Below, in pieces: positions 52,716-62,269 of a stretch of DNA of 64,000 bases (position 1 is the stretch's first letter; the number at the start of each line of letters is the position of its first letter). Both the position numbers and the translations under genes were made by a program. The DNA is from Nitrospirota bacterium (GTDB lineage Bacteria > Nitrospirota > Nitrospiria > Nitrospirales > Nitrospiraceae), in assembly GCA_030645475.1 (NCBI GenBank), contig JAUSMA010000009.1:23952-87951 (forward strand), read 5' to 3'. The notes below the pieces were generated by a model. That model did no database searches. It was not told the origin of the DNA and saw only the letters and a list, made by a program, of their open reading frames with translations.

Positions 52716-53489
52716 ATGGCACAGATCCTCAATCCCCTGGCCGCACATATCCAAACGATCAAGAAGCGGTTGATCATCATCGGGGCTACGATGCTCGTGG
52801 CCCTGATGGTGTCGTTTGCCTTTTCCAGCGAGATGGTCGCCTGGTTGAACCGTCCGTTTCCCAACCAGCTGGTGTTCTACGGACCGACGGAGGCCCTGTT
52901 CGCCTCGATCAAAGTGTCCTTTCTGGCGGCGCTCCTGGCGAGCCTGCCGGTCATCTTCTATCAATGTTGGAAGTTTATTGAGCCGGCGCTGCTCCCCAAG
53001 GAGCAGCGCTGGGGCTTTCCGCTGTTTGCGCTGGCCGGGGCGCTCTTTGCGCTCGGGTTGGTCTTTTGCAATCTTGTGATCCTCCCGCTGGTCATCGACT
53101 TTTTCGTCAGCTTCGGCATGGATCACGACGTGACCCCGCTCTTGAGCGTCGGGACCTACATCGACTTCAACGTGAAGTTTCTGCTGATCTTCGGTTGCGC
53201 GTTTGAGTTGCCGCTGGTGCTCACCATCCTGGCGCGGCTCGGCGTGGTGACCGGGGCGACGCTCGCGAAGTACCGGAAGCATGCGATCATGGCCGCATTG
53301 ATCCTGTCGGCCGTCGTCACGCCCGATGCGACCCTCTTTACCATGCTCTTGATGGCCGTCCCCTTGATGGTGTTGTATGAGATAGGCATTCTTGGCGCGA
53401 GGATCTTCGGACGGGGCGGCCCGACCGAAGTCAGCTTGCCGCTCGATCCTGATTTGCCGATGGGACCGGCAGGCCACCGTGTCCGATAA
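52716..53489 (+). CDS. tatC: Twin-arginine translocase subunit TatC
   Basis: Receptor subunit for Tat signal peptides. 257 aa with six membrane segments; conserved LAAHIQTIKKRLIIIG at the start, the first periplasmic loop ending in PTEALFASIKVSFLAALLASLP, and the FGCAFELPLVLTILARLGVV in the fourth region. No tatA/tatB in the window. A family A repeat follows the stop. Confidence 0.94.
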   Translation: MAQILNPLAAHIQTIKKRLIIIGATMLVALMVSFAFSSEMVAWLNRPFPNQLVFYGPTEALFASIKVSFLAALLASLPVIFYQCWKFIEPALLPKEQRWGFPLFALAGALFALGLVFCNLVILPLVIDFFVSFGMDHDVTPLLSVGTYIDFNVKFLLIFGCAFELPLVLTILARLGVVTGATLAKYRKHAIMAALILSAVVTPDATLFTMLLMAVPLMVLYEIGILGARIFGRGGPTEVSLPLDPDLPMGPAGHRVR

Positions 53490-53614
53490 CAGGATGCTGA
53501 AACAGTCTGCCAGCGTCGTTCTCGGCTCATCGAAATCCTCAACGTACTCCTGAGGGTACGCCTCCGGTTTCGATTCGCCTGCGGCCTTGCTGGACAAACT
53601 GTTTGAGCATCCTG
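53490..53614 (+). repeat. Family A repeat, copy 5
   Basis: 125 bp, caggatgctgaaacagtctg to caaactgtttgagcatcctg, with cgtactcctgagggtacg inside. It begins one base after the tatC stop codon, same direction. Confidence 0.92.
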
Positions 53615-53717
53615 GGGCAATTGAGGCCTTCATGCCGCGCAGAGTTTTTTAACCGTGATTTTCGCATAGACAGAGTTTTTCGCCGCCTGCTAGAAAACAT
53701 CGGGTGGAAGGACTGAG

Positions 53718-54746
53718 ATGAATCGTTTCGGAATCAGGCTGGCTTTGTTTCTACTCGGTGTAGGTACCGCTATGTTGGGTGTTGCGGAGCCTGGCCTGTC
53801 TCAGATCCAGCAGCCTGTTCAGGAGCTGACCAGCATTCAGGCCCTCACGTCTGTCGGGAACGATCTGGTCTATGCCGGTTCATTCGGCCATGGCCTCTTC
53901 CGCAGCGAGGACCGTGGTGCGACCTGGACGAGATCCAGCCAGGGTGTGACCGATCCGTTCATTCTGACGTTGACCACGGGGAAAGACGGCGCAATCTATG
54001 CGGGCACCTTCCGTGGCGGGGTCTTTCGCTCGCGCGACCATGGCAAGAGTTGGCAGGCGGTTAATACCGGGCTCAAGCATCTGGAAATCAAATCGCTCTT
54101 GGCGGCGGGGGATGTGTTGTACGCCGGGACGAGTGGCGGGGCCTATCGGCTGAGCGCGAAAGGCGACCGTTGGTCGGCGGTGACGACCGGCTTGGACGAC
54201 ATCCTGGTGCATACGTTGGTCCTCTCGTCCGATGGGACGCTGTTCGCGGGCACCTCAGGAAAAGGGATTCTGCGATTTAAGGCGCAATCGACCGGCTGGG
54301 TGCGTCAGCAACAGGGGCTCAAAGATCATGAAGGCATGACCGAAAACTTCATTCGCGTGCTGACGGTCGATTCCGAAGGGAATATCTATGCGGGCACGTT
54401 CGATGGTGGAGTCTTTCGCAGTGGCGATGGAGGCTTGAGCTGGCAGCCCATCAGCCGGGCCTTGCCGAATGATTCCATCCGCGGAATTCTCTTCAATAGC
54501 CGGGGGCTTTTTGTGGCCACGGGCCATGGTATTTTCAAGACGGTCGACAAGGGCCGCCAATGGGTGCCGCTGAATAAAGGACTGACGAGCATGTCGGTCC
54601 AGGTGTTGATCGAGTCCGGCGCCGGAGTCCTCTATGCCGGGACGAGCGAGGGGGCCTTCCGGAGCGACGACGACGGACGGACGTGGAGTTCCATCAATCA
54701 GGGTCTTGAGGGAGGGGAGTCTCCTGCCCCCTTCAGTTTTCGCTAA
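53718..54746 (+). CDS. Exported beta-propeller (BNR/Ycf48-like) protein
   Basis: 342 aa with signal peptide (ALFLLGVGTAMLGVAEPGLS). At least six repeats of the form LVYAGSFGHGLFRSEDRGATW, IYAGTFRGGVFRSRDHGKSW, LYAGTSEGAFRSDDDGRTW, the Asp-box of sialidase-like propellers. Ycf48-type propellers help assemble complexes, but most bacterial members are uncharacterised. Glycosidase activity is not suggested: catalytic residues are not discernible. Confidence 0.85.
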   Translation: MNRFGIRLALFLLGVGTAMLGVAEPGLSQIQQPVQELTSIQALTSVGNDLVYAGSFGHGLFRSEDRGATWTRSSQGVTDPFILTLTTGKDGAIYAGTFRGGVFRSRDHGKSWQAVNTGLKHLEIKSLLAAGDVLYAGTSGGAYRLSAKGDRWSAVTTGLDDILVHTLVLSSDGTLFAGTSGKGILRFKAQSTGWVRQQQGLKDHEGMTENFIRVLTVDSEGNIYAGTFDGGVFRSGDGGLSWQPISRALPNDSIRGILFNSRGLFVATGHGIFKTVDKGRQWVPLNKGLTSMSVQVLIESGAGVLYAGTSEGAFRSDDDGRTWSSINQGLEGGESPAPFSFR

Positions 54747-54765
54747 CCAAGAAAGGATAGAGACG

Positions 54766-55275
54766 ATGTCAGAGCCGACAGAGAAGACGCGAGCCACCAT
54801 TACCGTCAGCAGCAAGGGAGTCCAGCTGGGCGAGATCGTCCTGAAGTTTTTTCACGATGTGGCGCCAGGTCACGTGAAGAATTTCACGAAGTTGGCCCAA
54901 GAAGGCTTCTATAACAACACGACCTTTCATCGAGTCATTCCCGGCTTCATGATCCAGGGCGGCGATCCCAACAGCAAGAATCCAGACCGCGCGTCGCACG
55001 GCATGGGGGGACCCGGGTATCAGATCAAGGCCGAGTTCAACAGCAAGCCGCACAAGCGCGGAATCCTCTCCATGGCCCGTTCGAACGAGCCGGACAGCGC
55101 CGGTTCGCAGTTTTTCATCTGCGTGGCGGATGCGAACTTTCTCGATTGGCAGTACACCGCATTCGGCGAAGTGGTCAGCGGATTGGACGTCGTGGACAAG
55201 GTCGTCGGCATGAAGCGTGACGGGCGGGATAATCCGTTGGAGCGTGTCGAGATGACGGTCGCGATTACCGAATAG
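54766..55275 (+). CDS. ppiB: Peptidyl-prolyl cis-trans isomerase (cyclophilin)
   Basis: 169 aa, starting at the ATG at 54766; the open frame starts earlier inside the propeller gene. Cyclophilin core: VKNFTKLAQEGFYNNTTFHRVIPGFMIQGGDP, split here at Phe-His-Arg of the active site (FHR), GILSMARS, SAGSQFFIC and WQYTAFGEVVSG. Cytoplasmic type, no leader. Behind an agaaagga Shine-Dalgarno. Confidence 0.95.
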   Translation: MSEPTEKTRATITVSSKGVQLGEIVLKFFHDVAPGHVKNFTKLAQEGFYNNTTFHRVIPGFMIQGGDPNSKNPDRASHGMGGPGYQIKAEFNSKPHKRGILSMARSNEPDSAGSQFFICVADANFLDWQYTAFGEVVSGLDVVDKVVGMKRDGRDNPLERVEMTVAITE

Positions 55276-55324
55276 CGTGAAACGGAAAAGGTGAGGCGTG
55301 AGAGGTAACAGAGGGGTCTGCTAG

Positions 55325-56023
55325 ATGGTCGTTTCACGTTTCACCGTTCACCTTTCACGAGGCGCACTCTTGTGCGCGCTGTTCGCCGGATGTGCCATTC
55401 CCATCGTGCCTTATCGCGCGGTCTATGAAGATCCGGTCAATTACGTTCGACTGGAGCACGACGATTTGGTTCTGCCGGAATGGCCACCCAGCGCGCATGA
55501 CCATCCGAAGTCGATGCGCTACGAGGATCTGGCTCGTGTCCTCGGCGGCATTTCGGTCAAAGAACATCGGATCTGGTTACAGAAGTGGACGCAGGGCGAG
55601 GCGCCGCTGATGCCGGCGTTTCGCCCCGACGAGGTCATGCTCTTATCTCGGCAGATCGCCGAAGCCCTTGCCGTCGCTCAGCCGGACGAACGTGTGACGT
55701 TTTATCTCAGCCAGCCGCAAACCTCCGCGAAGCGCATCGTCACGTCCGGCGGCCTCTATCTCCACGGGACGGAATTGCATTTCATCTTGGGCAATTGGCA
55801 GGTCGTCTACGGCATTCCAACCTATGGAATGATTTACGATCGGCGCTACCCCATGCGCCCGACTGCCGCGAAGGGATTCGAGCTCTTCTTCGATCCGAGT
55901 GAGGCCACAGTCGTCCAGCGGCACAGCTTTATCGATACTCTGTTGGCCAACACGAAAGATGAGTTTGTGATCGATCTCATGAAGGTGGTCTCCGGCCCCA
56001 TCGCTTCCCTTTCAGAACGCTGA
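55325..56023 (+). CDS. Putative lipoprotein, 232 aa
   Basis: Signal peptide with lipobox ALFAGC, then a mature domain with no recognised family (KSMRYEDLARVLGGISVKE, RIVTSGGLYLHGTELHFILGNWQV, YPMRPTAAKGFELFFDPSEATV). The start codon lies in a tract of ttcac words (gtttcacgtttcaccgttcac), which form part of its N-terminal coding sequence. The TGA stop lies inside a family A repeat, so the repeat contributes the last codons. Confidence 0.7.
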   Translation: MVVSRFTVHLSRGALLCALFAGCAIPIVPYRAVYEDPVNYVRLEHDDLVLPEWPPSAHDHPKSMRYEDLARVLGGISVKEHRIWLQKWTQGEAPLMPAFRPDEVMLLSRQIAEALAVAQPDERVTFYLSQPQTSAKRIVTSGGLYLHGTELHFILGNWQVVYGIPTYGMIYDRRYPMRPTAAKGFELFFDPSEATVVQRHSFIDTLLANTKDEFVIDLMKVVSGPIASLSER

Positions 56024-56136
56024 AAAAGCTCTCCAGCTTCGTTCTCGGTTCATCGAAATCCTCAACGTACCCCTGAGGGTACGCCTCCGGTTTCGACTCG
56101 CTTGCGGCCTTGCTGGAGGGACTTTTTGAACGCCCG
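56013..56136 (+). repeat. Family A repeat, copy 6
   Basis: About 124 bp with cagaacgctgaaaaagctc and ggactttttgaacgcccg ends. The stop codon of the preceding gene is the TGA in cgctga. Confidence 0.88.
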
Positions 56137-56351
56137 GCGGGAGTATTTTTCTAGCGAGTCGGTGCGGGGCACTGACTCGCTAGAAAACCGTCGCTCGTAT
56201 CTCGCAGGGGACAAGAGCCTATGGCTCCTCACAGAAAGAAACTGAACATATTTTGTGCGCGCTGTTAGCCATAGGTTATTAGCCTTTGCCATCCATTCCC
56301 TGCTATCAGCTATAAGCCATACGCTATATGCTCTGTTCCGAGGAGCGTCGT
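56024..56351. other. Intergenic stretch between convergent genes
   Basis: Family A repeat, a strong palindrome (56147-56187), then an AT-rich tract of tagc/agcc words (gttagccataggttattagcc). No gene. Confidence 0.6.
56147..56187. terminator. Palindrome between convergent genes
   Basis: Arms ttttctagcgagtc and gactcgctagaaaa are perfectly complementary over 14 bp; a further gtgc/gcac pair with one mismatch gives about 18 bp around a ggg loop. It is a likely bidirectional structure between the plus-strand lipoprotein and minus-strand efflux operon, but no clear U-run follows on either strand. Confidence 0.45.
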
Positions 56352-57722
56352 CTACCGCATCGTCGACTCGGTTTCCAGCTGGCCGCGGCCTCCTGCTGAA
56401 TAGGCGAGTGTCACTTCGGCAATCTTGTAATCGTATTGCGCTTCCGCCAGTCTGGTTTGCGCCGCCGTGACGGCGACTTCCGATTGCGTCACTTCGATCA
56501 CCGAGCCGAGGCCGAGCTTGTAGCGTTGTTTCGCCAGTTGCAGGGATTCCTGCGCCGTCTTGACCTGCTCCTCCGCCAGCTTGATCTGTTGCACGAAGGT
56601 GATGGTGTCCAGATAGGAGTTGGTGACTTGCTGCGTGAGCGCTTGCTCGACGTTCGTGGCCGCCGCATCCGAGGCGTTTCGCTGCGCGCGCGCCTCATGG
56701 ACTTGGTTCTCGATCAGAAACCCCGTGAAGAGGGGCATCGACACTAAGGCTCCCGCCGTCCACCAGCCTCCGGTCTGCTGATTCTGCCTCGCATCGAACG
56801 GCTCGAAGGTGCCTCCGCTGGCCAGCGCCGAGATCGTCGGGAAGTATTGCTGCTTCGTGGCGCGCAACTTCGCTTCGGCCGAGGCCGTTTGTTCTTTGAG
56901 CCGTTGGATTTCAGGGTGCGACAGGCTCTCGCCGATCAACGTGTCCAATGGGCGAGTCGGTTTGACGTCGATGGCCAGGTCTTCCAGCACATAATCGTCT
57001 TGGCCCGCTACGCCCATCGCCCGATTGAGGTCTGCATAGCTGGACTTCAAATCGTTGCGGCTGCGAATCAGGAACGACTCGGCATTGACGAGTTCGACGC
57101 GCACGAGGTTCCAATCCAGCTTGGATTTGAGTTGCTGGCGGTAGAGCGCCTCGATCTGACCGGCGATCAGGCCCCGTTCACGGACGGTTTCTTCCGCAAT
57201 CTGCACCAGCTTGCGCCGTTTGAGGCTGTTTAAGTAGGTGCGTTGCACATTCAAGACCACGAGGGCGCGCCGCGCATTCACGTCTTGTCCCTGCGCTCGC
57301 TCGGCCAGTTGTGAGGATTCAACCAGGTTGCTGGTCACCCCGAAATCGTAGATGCGTTGGTTGGCGATCACACCCGCGGCGAAGATGCTTTGGTTTTGCT
57401 GGAGCAGGGCGCCACCGACCAGAAAGCGAGGGTTGGTGCGTCCCGCTCCGGCGGTGGTATCGGCGTTCGCATAGACTTGGGGGTAGTAGAGCGCGCGCGT
57501 CTGTTCGGTTCTTGCTTCAGAGGCCTTCAAGTTGGCGTTGCCCTCCTGGACAGCCGGATGGCTTTGCAGCGCCATCTCGACGGCCTGTTGCAAGCCGAGG
57601 AAGCCTCCGCGGGGCGGCGGTTCAGATGCGCGCGACAGCGGTTGTGCCGAGGCGGGAGCGGGCCCGCCAAGCGCGGCGAGGATTGTGAACGCGATCAGGC
57701 TGTGAGTGATCGTGCGATGCAT
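56352..57722 (-). CDS. TolC-like outer-membrane efflux channel
   Basis: 456 aa from the ATG at 57722, which has aggaggt upstream; the longer frame reads into the adaptor gene and is spurious. Signal peptide ~8-27, then outer membrane factor structure: GLQQAVEMALQSHPAVQEGNANLKASEARTEQ in the first half, duplicated helical hairpins, ending LGLGSVIEVTQSEVAVTAAQTRLAEAQYDYKIAEVTL. Third gene of a tripartite efflux operon. Confidence 0.92.
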   Translation of the reverse strand: MHRTITHSLIAFTILAALGGPAPASAQPLSRASEPPPRGGFLGLQQAVEMALQSHPAVQEGNANLKASEARTEQTRALYYPQVYANADTTAGAGRTNPRFLVGGALLQQNQSIFAAGVIANQRIYDFGVTSNLVESSQLAERAQGQDVNARRALVVLNVQRTYLNSLKRRKLVQIAEETVRERGLIAGQIEALYRQQLKSKLDWNLVRVELVNAESFLIRSRNDLKSSYADLNRAMGVAGQDDYVLEDLAIDVKPTRPLDTLIGESLSHPEIQRLKEQTASAEAKLRATKQQYFPTISALASGGTFEPFDARQNQQTGGWWTAGALVSMPLFTGFLIENQVHEARAQRNASDAAATNVEQALTQQVTNSYLDTITFVQQIKLAEEQVKTAQESLQLAKQRYKLGLGSVIEVTQSEVAVTAAQTRLAEAQYDYKIAEVTLAYSAGGRGQLETESTMR

Positions 57723-57759
57723 GGGACCTCCTCTGGTCATGTCGATAGGTCTGTGTGAG

Positions 57760-58992
57760 CTAGTTGGTGTTCTTGGGCTGAGCGGTGTCTGTATGCGTGG
57801 CCGTCGGGCCGGACGCGCCAGGCGACCGTCGTTCGAATTTCTGCTGGGCCGGTTTCCCTTCCGGCAGGTTGAACGGCGCCGGAGAAACGAGCGAACGATC
57901 GACCAGTTTGCGCTTCCCGACGACGACGACCTCTTCGTCGCCAGACAGGCCGGAGGTAATCTCGATCCAGCGGCCGTCGCTGATGCCCGTCTGCACCGGC
58001 ACCGACTTTGCGCGGCTGGCTTCGACGATGAACACGGATTTCCCTTTTGGCCCGCTGATGACCGCTTGAGGCGGGAGCACGAGCGCATCGGGAATTTCCC
58101 GCAATCCGAGAGAGACTTCCACAAAGGTGCCGGGGCGGAGCGCATGGTCGGGGTTCGGGAGATCGATTTCGACGAGCAGACTGCGTGTCGAGGGATCGAG
58201 CGCCAGGGTCGAACGGGTGACGGTGCCGGTGAACGAGCGCCCCTCCAATCCCTTGACGATCACGCTGGCCTTGGTGATACCGGGCTGCACCCAGGGTGAA
58301 TCGTCCTGCGGCACGTTCGTATAGACGCGCACCGTATCGAGATCCATGATCGTGAAGAGCGGAATCGCTCCGGACGACGAGGCCGTGGCGATCTGGATCA
58401 GCGCGCCGGGATCGGCAAAGCGGGCCGTAATGATGCCGGCATAGGGCGCGCGAACTTTCGTGTAGTCGCGAAGCGCCATCCGCTGATCCACCAGATGTTT
58501 GGCCCCCTGGGTCGCCGCCTCCGCGACATCGACATCCTGCTTGGCGATCACGTCCGGCGATTCCTTCCAGACCTTGGCCAACCGTTCCGATGTCAGCCGC
58601 TTGATGTGGTAGTCGGACTGGGCCTGGTGGTACTGCTCTTCCACTTCCGGCGCATCGATAATGGCCAGGACCTGATCCTTCTTGACCGCATCGCCCTTGT
58701 CCGGTCCGATCCATTTCAGATAGCCCGATACCTTCGCGTAGAGCGTCGTTTGATAACGTGGAGAGACGTTCGCCGGCAGAGTGACGCTGTAGACCAACAG
58801 GCGTCTGGTCGGTTTCGTCACCTGCACATCGACCGGCTGGCTGTCGCCTTGTGCCACGGCCTCGGTCTGGTCCTGGCTGGAACCGGCTGGCGCTGCGGCT
58901 CCGGATGCGGCCTTCTTCGCAGGCTCTTCTTTGTCACAGCCGGTCAGGACCAGTAGCAGGGCGGCGACGATGCAGACTGAACGGTTCGACAT
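57760..58992 (-). CDS. RND efflux periplasmic adaptor (membrane-fusion) lipoprotein
   Basis: 410 aa from the ATG at 58992 (frame open to 59073). Lipobox LLVLTGC at the end of the signal sequence. Lipoyl-like and beta-barrel domains: LYAKVSGYLKWIGPDKGDAVKKDQVLAIIDAPE, YTKVRAPYAGIITARFADPGALI, and GTFVEVSLGLREIPDALVLPP. The C-terminal ~20 residues are polar and disordered. Bridges the transporter and TolC-like gene, which flank it in the operon. Confidence 0.93.
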   Translation of the reverse strand: MSNRSVCIVAALLLVLTGCDKEEPAKKAASGAAAPAGSSQDQTEAVAQGDSQPVDVQVTKPTRRLLVYSVTLPANVSPRYQTTLYAKVSGYLKWIGPDKGDAVKKDQVLAIIDAPEVEEQYHQAQSDYHIKRLTSERLAKVWKESPDVIAKQDVDVAEAATQGAKHLVDQRMALRDYTKVRAPYAGIITARFADPGALIQIATASSSGAIPLFTIMDLDTVRVYTNVPQDDSPWVQPGITKASVIVKGLEGRSFTGTVTRSTLALDPSTRSLLVEIDLPNPDHALRPGTFVEVSLGLREIPDALVLPPQAVISGPKGKSVFIVEASRAKSVPVQTGISDGRWIEITSGLSGDEEVVVVGKRKLVDRSLVSPAPFNLPEGKPAQQKFERRSPGASGPTATHTDTAQPKNTN

Positions 58993-58996
58993 GGTC

Positions 58997-61900
58997 CTAG
59001 ATCTCCTCAGCAGAAGCGGGCGGGGTCGTTGGCAATTCATGGATGTGCACGCGTCGTCCCAAGACCAGCACATGCATCACCGGCACCACGAGCAGGGTCA
59101 TGACGGTGGAGACGGCGAGACCCCCGACGACCGCGCGGGCCAGGGGCACCATCGTCTCGTTCCCTTCGCCGAAGCCCAACGCCAGCGGCAACAGGCCGAG
59201 GATCGTGGCGAGGGCCGTCATCAGGATCGGGCGAATGCGGCTGGTGCCGGCCTGGAATACGGCTTCCTCTGCGGTGGCGCCGGCGCGCACCCGGCGGTTG
59301 GCCGAGTCGACCAGCAGAATACTGTTGGAGACCACGATGCCCATCATCATGAGGGTGCCGATCATGGATTCCACATTGACCGAGGTGTCGGTCAGCAGCA
59401 GTAACAGCACCGTGCCGATCCAGCCCAGCGGCACCGCCACCAGGATGATCAAGGGATCGACTAAGGAGCGGAAGAGTCCGACCATCACGAGATAGATCAG
59501 CAGCACGGCGAGGGGCAAGGCGAAGGCAAAGTTGTTGATGGCGCCCCGCATGTTGGCGACCTCACCGCGGAGCTGCAAGGTCACATCCTTCGGGAGCTGG
59601 ATGGTCGCCAGGACTGCTTCAATGTCTTTCGCGACATGGCCCAGGTCGTTGCCGACGGGGGTGATCAAGACGTCGATCAAGCGGGACAGGTCGTAATGGT
59701 CCACGGAGTCCGGGCCGGTCTTGAAGGAGAGGGACGCCACATCCCGGAGGAGCACGGGCGGTCCCCGCCGTTCATCACCGGAGGCATAGTTGCCGCTGGA
59801 CAGTTCCATCTGCCGCCCGGCGAAGGGGGTGTTCTGGAGCGCCATCGTGGAGCCGCTTGCGCCGGTCGTGGTCAGCGAAGACATGGACCGGAGTTGCGTG
59901 CGGGCGCCGATGATCGGGATGTTGAGCAGGTCCTCGGTGCTGGTCAGGGACTGTTCCGGATACTGCGCCAGTAGGAAATAGCCGTTGGCAGTCTTCGGGT
60001 CGAGCCAGAAATTAGGGCTGAGCGCGATGTTCGAGCTGATGCCGGTGATCACGTCGATGATCACACGATCCTGCGCAATGCCGTAGTAGGCGGCCTTGGT
60101 GCGATCTACGTCGATGTGCATTTCCGGGTAGCTCTTGCCCTGCTTGATTCGCACATCCACTGTGTTCGGCACCCGCGCGACTTTCTGCTGAATCTCTTCC
60201 GCCACCGACCGGATGACGTCGAGCGTCGGCCCCTTCACCTGAATGTCGATCGGCGCACGCAAGCCGAAGTTCAGCACATCGCTGATGATGCCGCCGGTCT
60301 GAAAGGAGACTTCGACGCCTGGCAGGTTTTGGTGCAGCCTGGTTCGTAACGTGGCGATGTAGTCGTCCGTGCGGCCTTCGTGGCCGGTCACGAGGTTCAC
60401 CAGGAGAAAGGCTGTGTGGTTGCCGGTGTTCGGTGCGAACCGGGCCGCATCGCCGAAATAAAGCCCCGTGTTGGAGATGACCTCTTCCAGGTCGCCTTTC
60501 GGGATGGTCTCCTGCACCAGTTTCTCGATCTGCGCGACAATCGCCGTGGTCTTTTCGATCCGCGACCCTTCCGGCGCCGAGATGTGCATGGTGAAATTGC
60601 CCGCATCGATCCGCGGGAAGAATTCCGTATGGAGGCGGGGGACCAGGAGGAGGGCGGTGCCGATGAGGGCGAGGAGGGCCAGGCCGATCACGACCGGCTT
60701 GAAGCGCAGGCCCGTCCGCAACAGCGGGACATACACAGCCAGGACATAGCGGAACCAGCCGGTGGAGGCGGAGCTTTCTTCCGTGCCGTCCCCGCCATGG
60801 CCCTTCGAATAAAAGTAGGCGAGGAGCACCGGCGTCACAGACATCGAGACCGCATAATCGGCGAGCATGGCAAAGGCCACGGTCATGGCCAGCGGCACGA
60901 AGAGAAATTTGATGATGCCGGTGAAGAACAGAATGGGGAGGTACACGATCAGGATGCAGATCGTGGCGACCAGAATCGGGAGTGTCAGTTCTGTCGCGCT
61001 GTCTTCCGCTGCGGAGCGGCCGTCTTTCCCCATCTCCAGATGGCGATGCAGGTTCTCCTGCACGACGATGTTGTTGTCCAACAGAGTGCCGATCACCAGC
61101 GCCAATCCGCCGAGCGTCATGATGTTCACGCTCTGGCCGGTCAAATAGAGCGCGACGAGGGCCGCGGTGAGCGAGAGGGGAATCGCTAGTCCAACGACGA
61201 GCGCCGCCTTGATGCTGCTGAGAAAGAAATAGATCATCAGCCCTGCCAGCACCGCGCCCAACAAGCCTTCCTTCTGCAGATTGGCAATTGCCTGCCGGAT
61301 ATAGAGGGACTGGTCGTAGATGAATTTGACCGTGGTGCCGGAAGGAATCTCCGTCAGCTTCGAGAGCTTGGCGCGGATGCCGTCCGTCACTTCCAGCGTA
61401 TTGGCCCCCTCCTGCCTGGTGATGGGGATATAGGTGGCCTCGCGCCCGTTCACCCGCACGATCGAGGTTTGGATCGCGGCGCTGTCGGCCGCCGTGCCGA
61501 TGTCGCGCACGAAGATCGGCGTGCCGTTCACGATCTTGATGGGGATGTCGTTGATCTTGTCGACCGCCTCGATGAGGCTGTTCGAATAGACGTAATAGTC
61601 CAGATCGCCGATCTTCATGTTGCCGGCCGGGATGATGGCGCTCTGGGAATTGACGGCTTTGACGACGTCGGAGGGGGACACGTCGCGGGCCATCATCCGC
61701 TGCTGATCGAGGAAGACGGTGATCTGCCTGACCTTGCCGCCCAGGGGGGGGCCGAACGAAATGCCGGGGATAGTGGCGATCTGCTGACGGATATTGAAAT
61801 AGGCGAGATCGCGAATTTCTTTCGCACCAAGCGTCTCGCTGCTCACGGAGAGAAGTCCCACCGGCAGGCTCGCCACGCCGAATTTATAGACGGAGGGGGG

Positions 61901-62269
61901 ATAGACGCCGGGTGGAAGCAGCCGGATGATGCTGTAGGCTAGGCTGGTCAGTTCCGACTGGGCCGAATCGATGCTGTATTCGGGCTGGAAGAAGACTTTG
62001 ATGTAGCTCATCCCGGCGAGCGACTGGGATTCGATATGTTCGACGTAGCTCGCTTCGACGAACCGCTGCTCCATCTTGAGCGTAATCGCGCCTTCCATTT
62101 CGGTGGGGCTCAAGCCGCGGTAGAAGGTGGTGACGAGGATGGTCGGGATCTTGATCTCGGGGAAGATGTCCACCCGCATCTTCTGATAGGACACGCCCCC
62201 GAGGACGAGCATGATCATGCAGAGCGCAAAGACGGCGTAGGGGTTTTTGAGCGAGGCGCGGGTCAGCAT
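58997..62269 (-). CDS. RND-family efflux pump, inner-membrane transporter
   Basis: 1,090 aa, proton-driven drug/solute exporter of the HAE-type. Twelve membrane segments in the usual order with two large periplasmic loops. The N-terminal SLKNPYAVFALCMIMLVLGG and IFPEIKIPTILVTTFYRGLSPTEMEG are standard. The 4 kb operon goes receiver-transporter-adaptor-TolC on the minus strand. The substrate cannot be read from the sequence. Confidence 0.94.
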   Translation of the reverse strand: MLTRASLKNPYAVFALCMIMLVLGGVSYQKMRVDIFPEIKIPTILVTTFYRGLSPTEMEGAITLKMEQRFVEASYVEHIESQSLAGMSYIKVFFQPEYSIDSAQSELTSLAYSIIRLLPPGVYPPSVYKFGVASLPVGLLSVSSETLGAKEIRDLAYFNIRQQIATIPGISFGPPLGGKVRQITVFLDQQRMMARDVSPSDVVKAVNSQSAIIPAGNMKIGDLDYYVYSNSLIEAVDKINDIPIKIVNGTPIFVRDIGTAADSAAIQTSIVRVNGREATYIPITRQEGANTLEVTDGIRAKLSKLTEIPSGTTVKFIYDQSLYIRQAIANLQKEGLLGAVLAGLMIYFFLSSIKAALVVGLAIPLSLTAALVALYLTGQSVNIMTLGGLALVIGTLLDNNIVVQENLHRHLEMGKDGRSAAEDSATELTLPILVATICILIVYLPILFFTGIIKFLFVPLAMTVAFAMLADYAVSMSVTPVLLAYFYSKGHGGDGTEESSASTGWFRYVLAVYVPLLRTGLRFKPVVIGLALLALIGTALLLVPRLHTEFFPRIDAGNFTMHISAPEGSRIEKTTAIVAQIEKLVQETIPKGDLEEVISNTGLYFGDAARFAPNTGNHTAFLLVNLVTGHEGRTDDYIATLRTRLHQNLPGVEVSFQTGGIISDVLNFGLRAPIDIQVKGPTLDVIRSVAEEIQQKVARVPNTVDVRIKQGKSYPEMHIDVDRTKAAYYGIAQDRVIIDVITGISSNIALSPNFWLDPKTANGYFLLAQYPEQSLTSTEDLLNIPIIGARTQLRSMSSLTTTGASGSTMALQNTPFAGRQMELSSGNYASGDERRGPPVLLRDVASLSFKTGPDSVDHYDLSRLIDVLITPVGNDLGHVAKDIEAVLATIQLPKDVTLQLRGEVANMRGAINNFAFALPLAVLLIYLVMVGLFRSLVDPLIILVAVPLGWIGTVLLLLLTDTSVNVESMIGTLMMMGIVVSNSILLVDSANRRVRAGATAEEAVFQAGTSRIRPILMTALATILGLLPLALGFGEGNETMVPLARAVVGGLAVSTVMTLLVVPVMHVLVLGRRVHIHELPTTPPASAEEI

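Noticed and set aside
57723..58145. Long N-terminal extension of the TolC-like protein
   Set aside because: It overlaps the adaptor gene in another frame; the ATG at 57722 has a strong ribosome-binding site and a signal peptide.
60468..61189. Large plus-strand frames opposite the RND pump gene
   Set aside because: Shadow frames of a GC-rich coding sequence; the minus-strand product is a clear RND transporter.
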